From a bacterium (GTDB lineage: Bacteria > Electryoneota > JAOADG01), in the NCBI GenBank assembly GCA_030247525.1, contig JAOTSC010000006.1, positions 1-43,248 on the forward strand: a DNA stretch of 43,248 bases. The letters run 5' to 3'. Made by a program: the position numbers and the translations under genes. Within the stretch, counting starts at the first letter, position 1. Every line of letters starts with the position of its first letter. Below, piece by piece: positions 35,154 to 43,248 of this stretch. Below the pieces are notes generated by a model, which worked only from the letters and a program-made list of their open reading frames with translations, was not told the DNA's origin and did no database searches.

Positions 35154-38100
35154 CTATTTAAGCAGAATAACTTTTTTGACCGCTTCAAAATCGCCGCTGC
35201 GCAGTTTCAGAAAGTAGACGCCGGAGCTGACAGGAATCTGCGACGCATTCGTTCCGTTCCAACTCGCTAAATATTTGCCTGCTTGCAGATTACCCATCGT
35301 TCGATGAAACACCTCTCTCCCTAAACCATCGAAGATAATGTACTGAGTAACTCCAGCAGAAGGAAGCGTAAAGTGAAACTGCAAAACAGAATTGAATGGG
35401 TTAGGGTAGGGATTTCGGAGTTCAAATTGCAAAGGTAGCGCTACTTGCGTAGTTTGTCGGTTTCGAACTCGGTGAGTGACGAGTAAATCCTCCAACTCTT
35501 CAACCTTCCGAAGATTCGCAACAATGGCTTGATCGCGGAACGCGTCGCCGCGCTTGTTTTCCGGACCCATCACCGGGTCTAATTCGAGCATCGCAATCAC
35601 TGCAGCAACCGAATCCTCAAAACAGAGGGGAAAAAGCTGGAACTGCTGATAAGTTGCGTATGCTTCTTCCGGTTTATCGTGTAATAGTTCCAATAATGGC
35701 TTGTAATTTCGAACCACCGGAAACATATCCGTTCCTTCAAAGCGTGCCTGTAGGCTATCCCATAGTGTATAGTTTTGCGTGTAAGTCCAACCCCGACGTT
35801 CATTTACACCAAACAGTAATGGAACGGCATGCGCCCGCTGCGACCAAAGCAATGTTTCGTCGTTGATCATGTTCGACAACCGGGAAGCAGCAGTGGCATA
35901 ATCTCCCGTTGCGACATCTTGAAACATATCCATCGCTGAGTCGGCTCGTGGGTAGTCGATTGGCGCTCGAGTCAATCGGTTCCGATATAATTCATTCGGT
36001 GGAATCAATGCAATAAGATTAGTTCCATCATGTCCAGAAAATCTCGAACTGATGTCCTCATTCGTTCCCCACCAAACCCCGGTGAACTTGTATGCATCAG
36101 GGATGTTTTCACCATCGCACGGGTTTCGAATAACGTATTGATCTCGATATTCATTTTGGGGTCTCTCGACTGGATCGGTATAGTAGATGCTATTCCAAGC
36201 AATCGTTGGTGCTGGTGTATTTCCTTCCTCAGCGACAAAGTGATAATACTGTGCTGGCTGCAAAGATGTTAGAGGATCGTTTGTAGTACGTACGTTATCG
36301 AATATCCTGCTGCCCCGATAACCGGGGCGTCCGAAGAAGATTGGATTTGATGTCCAATAACTCAGAACGCCATTCGAGTAATTACTGTCGATATCGCATT
36401 CGGTAATGATAGGAAATGCATACTTCAGTAACATTCCATTCCCACGCAAGAGCGAATTGCTTGCGTTTTCACGTTCGGTCGATCCCGAGAATCGGCAGGA
36501 ATCGATTCGATTTCGATTCCAGTCGTTTAACGGAATGGAAGACAACTTAAGCGCGTTTGCATGCGTCATTCCAATCACGGTATCCCGCTCAAGCTTGAAG
36601 TTCGTGTTTATTAAATAAATCCCATTACAGGTATCATAGTCTATTACAGCCGATCGATTGTATCCGATTAACTTCGAGTGTTTCAAAATGAATGAGTTGC
36701 CATCGTTTAGAATCGGGTCTTTACCCAAGTTGCGAGCTACGATAAAATTGCTTGCTTGGGATAAAGAATGACGGTATTTTTTTATCAATGCTGAGTCAAT
36801 GTTGACGTAGGTCGATGGCGCGTTGGGAGTAATGTCGCGTTCCGCGAATATCCCAAACGAATAAAAAACTCCTTTACTGAAGGGATACATCTCGAGTCCA
36901 GTAACCGTTAACCTGCGATGTTTGATGTACAGCGACTTTGGAGCCAAATTGCCGGTGGGACCTCCCATGCCATTGCCGACGCCAATGATACGTAAATTAT
37001 GAAATGATACCGGGTTCGCCTCTTGATTGGAGTACCCGGTTAATTGCAGTCCGTAGATAGCCCCGTCGATCCACAGTTTTTCGAAACGGTTCTCACCAAA
37101 ATTTCCCGTTGGTTCAACAACCATTCCATACCAGGTTTTCGTAGTAGTATCGCAAACAAAGTTTCCGCTCGGTGAACTCTCTACCCAACGACCGTATCGA
37201 AGTCTAAACCACATGCTGTCTAATGCGCCATTATCATAGTTTTGGAACTGCAATAGATTGTAGTCGGGTGAGTCGCCAACCTGCAATGAACCTTTTAAAA
37301 TAAAACTGTCGGGATCGGTTTGGGTTTGCTGTGTTGCAATCCGCGACATGTTTGCAAACCAGATGTCTACTCCCGGTTCGACGTACAACACATCATTTTC
37401 GTCGACAACACACGTGGAAAAAGCTTGGTACTCCTCACCGACTAATGTGCCCGATAGGTGAATCCTGCCATCCTCTTCATTATTCGGGAATAATAAGTTC
37501 ATGTGCTCTGCTCGCCAGTTTTTTGCTATTGGAAGTAATCGCCGATTGCCGCCAAATGCGCCGATGTTTATTCTCGTACCATTCGCATCTCTTAGATCGG
37601 GGTCTCCAGCGTTGAATGCAGCGGAAGGGAATATTAAATGGAATCGGTACATCAAAAAATGTCGGGGTGTCGGATTGAAGAGATGGGGGTTCCCGTTGAT
37701 GTTAGTGCCTTGTTGAAAACCGTTTGTCAGTGTACTCCAGTCTTGGGTTGTATCTCGGTTACACCAAGCGATGTTGTATCGAACATTTGAATTTCCTGGC
37801 TGAACATCAAAACAGTGGTAAGGATTCCCAACATATACTGACACAATATTATCGTCGATTGTACCGTTTTCGGGAAAAGCAACACACTGAAAACCACCGC
37901 CGGTTCCTGTCTCATCATTTAGAACGGTGTTGTTCCTGATAATCGGTTCAAATGTTTGCGCAGTAGTAGTAATCGAAACCGCCATATTCTTGTTGTTGTA
38001 AAAAATGTTCTGAGCAAGTATGTGAGGGTACAAGGAGGAAGTAATTCCATTCCAAGACCCAAAGATTTCGTTAGCAAATATATATAAGGAATCGGGAATA

Positions 38101-41060
38101 ATTTCCGAAACGATTCGAATATTTGCATCTGTGTTGGAAATCGGTTGCGCACCGTTGGCGTAGAATCGACAGGAATTTACTTCGACTTTTTCAACTCCTG
38201 TGGTTATCGAAACTCCACTTTCATTATTCAACAAGAAGGAAGCGGCGCGCAAATGGATTTTGTGGTGACGGTTTTGATTTTGACCATCGATCAGTAAACC
38301 GGAGCTGCCATTTTCTTCAAACACAGGACCAGCACCGATGACACGAGTAGTATCGGGAAGAAGTCTGACCTTCTGACCGCTGGCACCTGTGACTAAAGTT
38401 ACTCCATACGCATTGGCGTCAATGGTTACACCATTGGAAATGTGCTTCGTAAAGTATCCACCTATGATTGAATCAAGGTGTACCACGCTTGATTCGCGAA
38501 AACCAAAATACTGGTATCTCGGTTGTGTGACATGCGGAAATTGGACTCCCGACAGATAGCAATTGGTAAGTTTTGCAAATCCGCCTGCTTCGTCGATCCA
38601 TACACCTGCATGAGCAGCTTGAAGAGTGGCATTTGCATAGATCGAATCACCTTCTAAAACAATCGTCGTTCCACCAAAATTAGAGCGTGGATACCCGCGT
38701 CCACCGGTAGATTGCACAAGTATTCCGTTCGTACCATTGGCGTAGATTTTACAACCATCAAAACGCACCGTGTGCCAACCTAATGAATCTCGAGTTGTAG
38801 AAGATGTTGCCCTTTCGTCAAGCATAACTCCATTATCGCTATTGCTATGAATTGCACCGCTAGCACAGTAAAGAGTATTTCCTTTGCCCAGCATATAGAT
38901 CCCATGATCATTGTTGTAGAATATCTCAGGAAATCCATAAAGAATAACTCTCGCTGGTGGGTTAGGAGGAAAACAAGGAATACTAGGTTCAGTTACCCAA
39001 AATTGTCCTTGGCTTGGAACAATGCTTATCCAATTGGAATCGGCATAGTCCGATTCCAAGCTTATACCGTTTCCGGTTAACGCTGAGTTGACAAACCTGT
39101 AACCTTCGTACTTTACACCACCGATGCTTTTCAGACGACAGTTCTTAAAACCGGAAATATTACTAGCGTCGGATTCGGTAAATCGGATACAACTATTCGT
39201 GTTGCGTGAAATGAAGAAACTCGATCCAGCATCATTCAGTAATGCAATTTGCACAGTGTCAATGATTGTTGATGATCCGGTACTTGGAGTAACTAAGATG
39301 CCAGAAGTAGCGTTACAATTGATAGAAGTTGATACGGTTCGACCATGATTATTCCCCACATAGTGAGATTCAATCAAAAGATCGTGGTTGTTATCGGTAA
39401 TCTCTATTCCACAGCGATTGCTATCGATAGCACACCCAACAACTTCCAAACGACCCGGATTAAAGGGGAATCTGTCGTCAGTTAACACAGAGTCGTTTAT
39501 TCGGATTCCCTTTCCCCGAATTGCAATACCTGCTAGTGCGTTATTCCCAATGCCAACGTCAAAAAACCTAATTTTATCAAGAGAGTGTCTACCAATTTCT
39601 ACATCTTGTGGCGTTGAAATTCTCACGCCATGTCGCTCATCAGCTTGTGCCAATGGACGGTTCAAAAGGGGTAAGCCACTGAACTGATTAATACCGCAAT
39701 TCTGGATAAATGTGGGAAAAACCCTTGATCGACTTAATGGATAAAATTGTGTTGCCCCTAATGCTAAGTCACGTTCAAAATCAAACACTGTTCCATCACC
39801 ATGAAATTCTGACACATCATCCACTGAACATAAACGAATACCATTGTTGAACACAGAGTCTATGTAGCAGTTAGAAAAGTCAATGTGAAATGTTCCTCCT
39901 TCCAGAACAAATCCATTAGATTGTGAAGTAAGATTTTCCGTTCTCAATCGTCCAATATTTGTCAAACTGCTCTTAATCACACAAAACGAATCAGGTCCAA
40001 AGATTGTTCGACTGCTTTGATTGCGTGTTCGAAGTCGAATACCATCAAGTGCAGTATTTCGAATTGCAAGATCTTGTAATTTAATCATAACTCTTGTTTC
40101 ATCGATTCGTATACCACACCCTGTAAGTGATGTAATCTCTTGAATCGTATGGTCGTTATGATGTATGTCGACATCGATATTACAAAGACTTCGAATACTT
40201 TTTATCCCGTTTCCACAGTTTTGAATTAGAGGTAACCCGGGATAGTTTCCTCTTATGATCAATTGATATTGATTCTGTCCAGTCCCTCGCGAAAGGTTTA
40301 TCGCAGACCCTTGATCGTCTTCCAACTCACTGCCAGGGGAATACCCAAAGTTCTCAATGTGAATGTTCTCCGCTAATATACCAGTGGGATGAAAGTCGTC
40401 CGGACCGCTTAATCGGATTCCATCACTATTTTGTGTGTCATTTTCTTGCAAAGTGCCTTCGATACGCGTATTAGATATTCTGGAAACAGTATCTTCATTA
40501 AGAATAAATAATCCCTGATAAATGATACCTGTAATTGGAATGCGTCTAGCCCAACAATGATCCATAAGAAGTTGTGAACAGTTACCACTCACGATAAGCA
40601 TCCCTTCGTCAGGATCTGATGAGCCGATTCGATCAAAGCTGCATCTAGTAAGTAAGGCTCGTCCGCGATGAGTTTGTGAAAAATCTCGTACTATTATCCT
40701 TCCCGCGGTTCCATTTTCAAGAGTAGGTCGAAAAAAAATGGAATCCTCCTCTTCACCATTTGCAGATAAGGTTACACCAATCAACTCTAAAATCGAACCA
40801 GGCGCCATAAATATCTGACATCCAGCATGAATTGTAAGACTGACTTCATCCTGAATCTGTTCATTTGCACAAATCGTCAGATGACCATTTAAAGTTACCG
40901 TTTCATCGCCTTGCCATTCGAGAGATAAATTAGTAATTGTTTGATCTCCGTATACAAGTTGAGCAAAACAATCAGTGACATACGAACTGAGTGACAAAAG
41001 CAACACAACTGTTAACCGACCGATAACGATTAATCGGGTAACTTTAATATTATGTTTCAT
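35154..41060 (-). CDS. Giant right-handed beta-helix protein with T9SS/FlgD-like sorting domain
   Basis: About 1968 residues. AAAGGAG decides the start at ATG 41060, followed by a signal peptide ending DCFA-Q. Residues about 60-1165 are a right-handed parallel beta-helix with recurring short asparagine/glycine-rich turns (NNGIRL, NDNGVML, NGTNGILV) and the typical closing INIGAFGG. A second helix-like region, opening with another LSGTLVGEEYQ unit, covers about 1190-1665. Then come a helical, TPR-like stretch (about 1690-1870) and the sorting domain from ELRNPYPNPFN to the end. Such proteins bind or cleave polysaccharides or act as adhesins; no catalytic residues can be named. The next gene downstream (32757-35138) is probably co-transcribed. 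Confidence 0.88.
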   Translation of the reverse strand: MKHNIKVTRLIVIGRLTVVLLLSLSSYVTDCFAQLVYGDQTITNLSLEWQGDETVTLNGHLTICANEQIQDEVSLTIHAGCQIFMAPGSILELIGVTLSANGEEEDSIFFRPTLENGTAGRIIVRDFSQTHRGRALLTRCSFDRIGSSDPDEGMLIVSGNCSQLLMDHCWARRIPITGIIYQGLFILNEDTVSRISNTRIEGTLQENDTQNSDGIRLSGPDDFHPTGILAENIHIENFGYSPGSELEDDQGSAINLSRGTGQNQYQLIIRGNYPGLPLIQNCGNGIKSIRSLCNIDVDIHHNDHTIQEITSLTGCGIRIDETRVMIKLQDLAIRNTALDGIRLRTRNQSSRTIFGPDSFCVIKSSLTNIGRLRTENLTSQSNGFVLEGGTFHIDFSNCYIDSVFNNGIRLCSVDDVSEFHGDGTVFDFERDLALGATQFYPLSRSRVFPTFIQNCGINQFSGLPLLNRPLAQADERHGVRISTPQDVEIGRHSLDKIRFFDVGIGNNALAGIAIRGKGIRINDSVLTDDRFPFNPGRLEVVGCAIDSNRCGIEITDNNHDLLIESHYVGNNHGRTVSTSINCNATSGILVTPSTGSSTIIDTVQIALLNDAGSSFFISRNTNSCIRFTESDASNISGFKNCRLKSIGGVKYEGYRFVNSALTGNGISLESDYADSNWISIVPSQGQFWVTEPSIPCFPPNPPARVILYGFPEIFYNNDHGIYMLGKGNTLYCASGAIHSNSDNGVMLDERATSSTTRDSLGWHTVRFDGCKIYANGTNGILVQSTGGRGYPRSNFGGTTIVLEGDSIYANATLQAAHAGVWIDEAGGFAKLTNCYLSGVQFPHVTQPRYQYFGFRESSVVHLDSIIGGYFTKHISNGVTIDANAYGVTLVTGASGQKVRLLPDTTRVIGAGPVFEENGSSGLLIDGQNQNRHHKIHLRAASFLLNNESGVSITTGVEKVEVNSCRFYANGAQPISNTDANIRIVSEIIPDSLYIFANEIFGSWNGITSSLYPHILAQNIFYNNKNMAVSITTTAQTFEPIIRNNTVLNDETGTGGGFQCVAFPENGTIDDNIVSVYVGNPYHCFDVQPGNSNVRYNIAWCNRDTTQDWSTLTNGFQQGTNINGNPHLFNPTPRHFLMYRFHLIFPSAAFNAGDPDLRDANGTRINIGAFGGNRRLLPIAKNWRAEHMNLLFPNNEEDGRIHLSGTLVGEEYQAFSTCVVDENDVLYVEPGVDIWFANMSRIATQQTQTDPDSFILKGSLQVGDSPDYNLLQFQNYDNGALDSMWFRLRYGRWVESSPSGNFVCDTTTKTWYGMVVEPTGNFGENRFEKLWIDGAIYGLQLTGYSNQEANPVSFHNLRIIGVGNGMGGPTGNLAPKSLYIKHRRLTVTGLEMYPFSKGVFYSFGIFAERDITPNAPSTYVNIDSALIKKYRHSLSQASNFIVARNLGKDPILNDGNSFILKHSKLIGYNRSAVIDYDTCNGIYLINTNFKLERDTVIGMTHANALKLSSIPLNDWNRNRIDSCRFSGSTERENASNSLLRGNGMLLKYAFPIITECDIDSNYSNGVLSYWTSNPIFFGRPGYRGSRIFDNVRTTNDPLTSLQPAQYYHFVAEEGNTPAPTIAWNSIYYTDPVERPQNEYRDQYVIRNPCDGENIPDAYKFTGVWWGTNEDISSRFSGHDGTNLIALIPPNELYRNRLTRAPIDYPRADSAMDMFQDVATGDYATAASRLSNMINDETLLWSQRAHAVPLLFGVNERRGWTYTQNYTLWDSLQARFEGTDMFPVVRNYKPLLELLHDKPEEAYATYQQFQLFPLCFEDSVAAVIAMLELDPVMGPENKRGDAFRDQAIVANLRKVEELEDLLVTHRVRNRQTTQVALPLQFELRNPYPNPFNSVLQFHFTLPSAGVTQYIIFDGLGREVFHRTMGNLQAGKYLASWNGTNASQIPVSSGVYFLKLRSGDFEAVKKVILLK

Positions 41061-41617
41061 CGAATACTCCTTTCGTTGTTGAACAAACATCTGTTCCATG
41101 GCTTGGCAGTGTTCAATTAGAGGTTCAAAGGTTGATGATGCTTTAAGTAAAAGAGTAATGAGCAAGTGTTCGCTTTAATGCGAACATAAAGTTTGGAAAG
41201 TTTCCGCAGGATTTCACATTAGAACTTAAGAAACAGTACCAAATCTTCAGGTTTAACACTGCTTATGACCCGTTAACAAAACAGAACCGTCTCATCAGTA
41301 CCGTTAAGGTAAGAAGAGTTATTCAATCACGCAATGATTTGTGTCTATTTTTATAAATATTCATAAACTATTGTTATCGCGAACCTTGACAGTTCAATCG
41401 GGCAAACTAACGCTCCAATTCAGATCATCTTCACGGAAACTGGATTCAATTTATTTGATGCAACCACCTGGTCATTCTTGTTTAGAAATGTTTGCCGCGT
41501 TCTCCGCCCACCCCGGTCAGAATTATTTTTTCTGCAATGTTGACCATTTAACCCATGACGGCGATGACGACAGTGACGGCACTTTTGTCGTATTCATAAT
41601 TTTCTTTCCGTTATCAC
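41061..41617. other. Intergenic region upstream of the beta-helix gene
   Basis: It must contain the beta-helix promoter. A + strand frame at 41341-41688 runs through the downstream terminator and shows no family, so I do not call it. Nothing else is recognisable. Confidence 0.4.
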
Positions 41618-41637
41618 AGCCCATTTATCAATGGGCT
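41618..41637 (+). terminator. Rho-independent terminator
   Basis: AGCCCATT-TATC-AATGGGCT followed by TTTTTCTATTT. A perfect 8-bp stem with a T-tract. No intact gene lies upstream of it on this strand, which suggests the remains of a lost gene. Confidence 0.8.
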
Positions 41638-41645
41638 TTTTCTAT

Positions 41646-41696
41646 TTATGCGAAGCTTCTGAAGCATCACTTATGCGAAGCTTGCTGAAGCATCGC
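41646..41696. repeat. Two tandem copies of a 25-26 bp palindromic unit
   Basis: TTATGCGAAGCTTCTGAAGC plus ATCAC, then TTATGCGAAGCTTGCTGAAG plus CATCGC. Each unit is partly self-complementary (ATGC-GAAGCTTC-GCAT-like). It lies between the terminator and the broken recombinase frame. Confidence 0.7.
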
Positions 41697-41726
41697 CTAC
41701 ACCAACCCAACGAAAGGAATCAACCA

Positions 41727-42785
41727 ATGAAACCAACAACCGAACTACAATCAACCCGAAAACTGCTGCTGGAAATGTTCACAACATCGCGCGGTCATAA
41801 CCTAGTCGACAGCGGTTGCGCCTATGGCTATTCGTCAGACCACAACCAACGCTTGGGATTAGATCGGCAACCATTTCTACTGAAAAGGTAATGGGAAACC
41901 GGGTATCGCGGTAAACACGACAAAGGAGTTCACGTCGGTTTTTTAGTCAACACGTTAAAATACATTGAAGCATTTATTAGTGGCATCCACGAACCACTAC
42001 AAACCGCTTGCGACAATAATTTTGTCGGGAAATCGTATCCCAAGGATAACCTATACTGTTACATCGATGGTGGCTTTTACAGCAAGGGTAAGTCGGTTTG
42101 CGACCGACATACAATTCGTCGCGAAGTGATTGAAGACCCGATTATAAAACAGGTAGCGCAAATCGTAGACAGTACAGTGATAGCTGATCGACTAGCTGCA
42201 CGTATCGAAGCATTCCTGCAAGTTCAATCAAGCGATAACAGCGATCTTAAACGCTTAGAACGCCAGATTGCTGACAACCAGTTAAAGATTGATCGCTTAT
42301 TCAATTTGGTCGTAGAAGCTGGCATCGACAACGACACAGCAATTCCCAAGATTAGGGAACTGGAAGCCGATAAGGTCCGTTTGATGAAATTACTGCAAAA
42401 AGAAGAACAGACTGCAACAAGGCAAGTTCAGATTCCCAGAGTTGCCAGGGAAGCCGTGGACTTTATGAAGGGGTTTCACAAATACTTCGCGAAGGCACCG
42501 ATACAGGAACGAAAACAACTGATCCGACACTTCATTCAATCCATTCGTGTCAGACCAGAAGACCGACAGATTGATGCCATTTTAACGAAAATTCCGACGA
42601 CCGATCCAACCTTCTTACAGGTGGTAAGGTCGTCGGAACAAGAACTTAGAAGCACTTCCGGCAGTGCAAAAAGTAGCGGGGGAGCCATCTTCTCTGCAGT
42701 CACACGCTTAGAGTACTATACGTCTATATCTTTACAAGAGTTACACAACTTTGATAAGCGTAGTACGGGTGTGTTTTTAGGGTAG
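41727..42785 (+). pseudogene. Interrupted frame: phage-like N-terminus followed by large serine recombinase C-terminus
   Basis: From ATG 41727 one frame reads to TAG 42785 with a single in-frame TAA at 41889-41891. The first 54 residues (LLLEMFTTSRGHNLVDSGCAYGYSSDHN) recall a small phage/plasmid protein type, and its apparent continuation follows the stop. From about 42040 the text becomes the recombinase zinc-ribbon (GGFYSKGKSVCDRHTIRREV) and then the coiled-coil and C-terminal region of large serine recombinases (LKRLERQIADNQLKIDRLF, ERKQLIRHFIQSIRV). The resolvase catalytic domain with its serine is absent, so no integration activity is possible. The downstream part could be re-initiated at GTG 42126. 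Confidence 0.75.
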
Positions 42786-42845
42786 CTTTTAGCATCTTAT
42801 TCGACTTCTGTGACACTTGATCACTTCCATCTTCCCACATCAATT

Positions 42846-43248
42846 CTATCGCTTTCGTGGCACAATGATCAAATCCTCACCTTTGCGTGAAGACGTTTTA
42901 CTGTTGATACGGCGACACGAATCGACTACGATTTGATCGAAGCCATGATACAAGTCCCGGATGAACCCCGTATTCGAGTTAGTCATCACGACTTTGCAAC
43001 CAATCGACAAAAGACGTTCAAACTCAATTCTCAGATTGATTTGGTCTCTTACACCGAAACGGAACTGCGAGTACAGATAGTCGTCATTGTCAAGATCTTC
43101 GGGGTGATAAGGTGGATCCAAAAAAACAAAATCATCTCGTTCAGCATTTACATGCAGTACCCCATGATAATCTCCTGACAAGATTTGAATCCCCTGCAGT
43201 GACAAGTGAGCATTCAGTAGTGAACGTTCGTCGCAAATCACTGGATCT
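42846..43248 (-). CDS. D12-class DNA adenine N6-methyltransferase (Dam-like), C-terminal part
   Basis: The frame is open to the right edge, so only the last ~134 residues are seen. The methyltransferase catalytic motif is FVFLDPPYHP (DPPY), preceded by ILSGDYHGVL. The D12-family tail follows: CKVVMTNSNTGFIRDLY and RRINSKTSSRKGEDLIIV. It would methylate adenine using S-adenosylmethionine. It stands next to recombinase debris, a usual setting for a restriction-modification or phage/orphan methylase; the partner, if any, lies outside the window. Confidence 0.9.
   Translation of the reverse strand, partial: DPVICDERSLLNAHLSLQGIQILSGDYHGVLHVNAERDDFVFLDPPYHPEDLDNDDYLYSQFRFGVRDQINLRIEFERLLSIGCKVVMTNSNTGFIRDLYHGFDQIVVDSCRRINSKTSSRKGEDLIIVPRKR

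Noticed and set aside
41341-41688. Plus-strand ORF of 115 codons before the recombinase remnant
   Set aside because: It reads through a perfect terminator and the tandem palindromes and has no recognisable motif.

Overview
The window reads as a bacterial chromosome segment of moderate GC. Two large secreted proteins end in a type IX secretion (T9SS)/FlgD-like C-terminal sorting domain with a 'PNPFN' motif. There is also a hairpin-rich intergenic landscape, a two-component-type beta-propeller sensor and a classical yceD-rpmF-plsX-fab-acpP-rnc cluster. This combination points to the FCB superphylum or a neighbouring candidate phylum (Calditrichota/KSB1/Zixibacteria-like). That placement is inference; no rRNA gene is present.

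Left part (1-9.5 kb). A thiolase runs off the left edge. A large hybrid histidine kinase (PAS-PAS-GAF-PAS-HisKA-HATPase-REC) follows on the + strand. Next come two minus-strand genes that together look like one long PaaH-type 3-hydroxyacyl-CoA dehydrogenase cut in two, with a REP-type palindrome pair between the halves. A compact minus-strand operon follows: an MgtC/DUF4010 membrane protein, an EamA transporter and a propeller lipoprotein, the last two overlapping by 67 nt.

Middle (9.5-23.8 kb). A Reg_prop/Y_Y_Y sensor ends in a four-cysteine module instead of a kinase. It is followed by a secreted TPR protein translationally coupled to a GNAT acetyltransferase. The fatty-acid/phospholipid operon then runs yceD, rpmF, plsX, fabH, fabD, fabG, acpP, fabF, rnc and an acyl-CoA dehydrogenase. 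It starts from a near-consensus promoter placed so that the first transcript would be almost leaderless. Several of the larger gaps inside the operon are filled by small hairpins.

Right-middle (23.8-32.7 kb). This is an accessory-looking stretch. It holds an AT-rich M48 metalloprotease, an outer-membrane-type protein, a DUF4159 protein and a REP-associated tyrosine transposase (RAYT) bracketed by two identical 74-bp REP pairs. It also holds a conserved protein of unknown function coupled to an aldo/keto reductase, a YdfG-like SDR and a secreted protein of unknown function. Blocks of consecutive palindromes lie between the genes.

Right part (32.7-43.2 kb). Two adjacent minus-strand genes encode T9SS cargo proteins, one of about 1968 residues with two beta-helix regions. 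Their sorting-tag DNA is almost identical. The window ends in mobile-element debris: a stop-interrupted frame ending in the C-terminal part of a large serine recombinase, then the 3' part of a D12-class DNA adenine methylase that continues past the right edge. No tRNA, rRNA or CRISPR array was seen.
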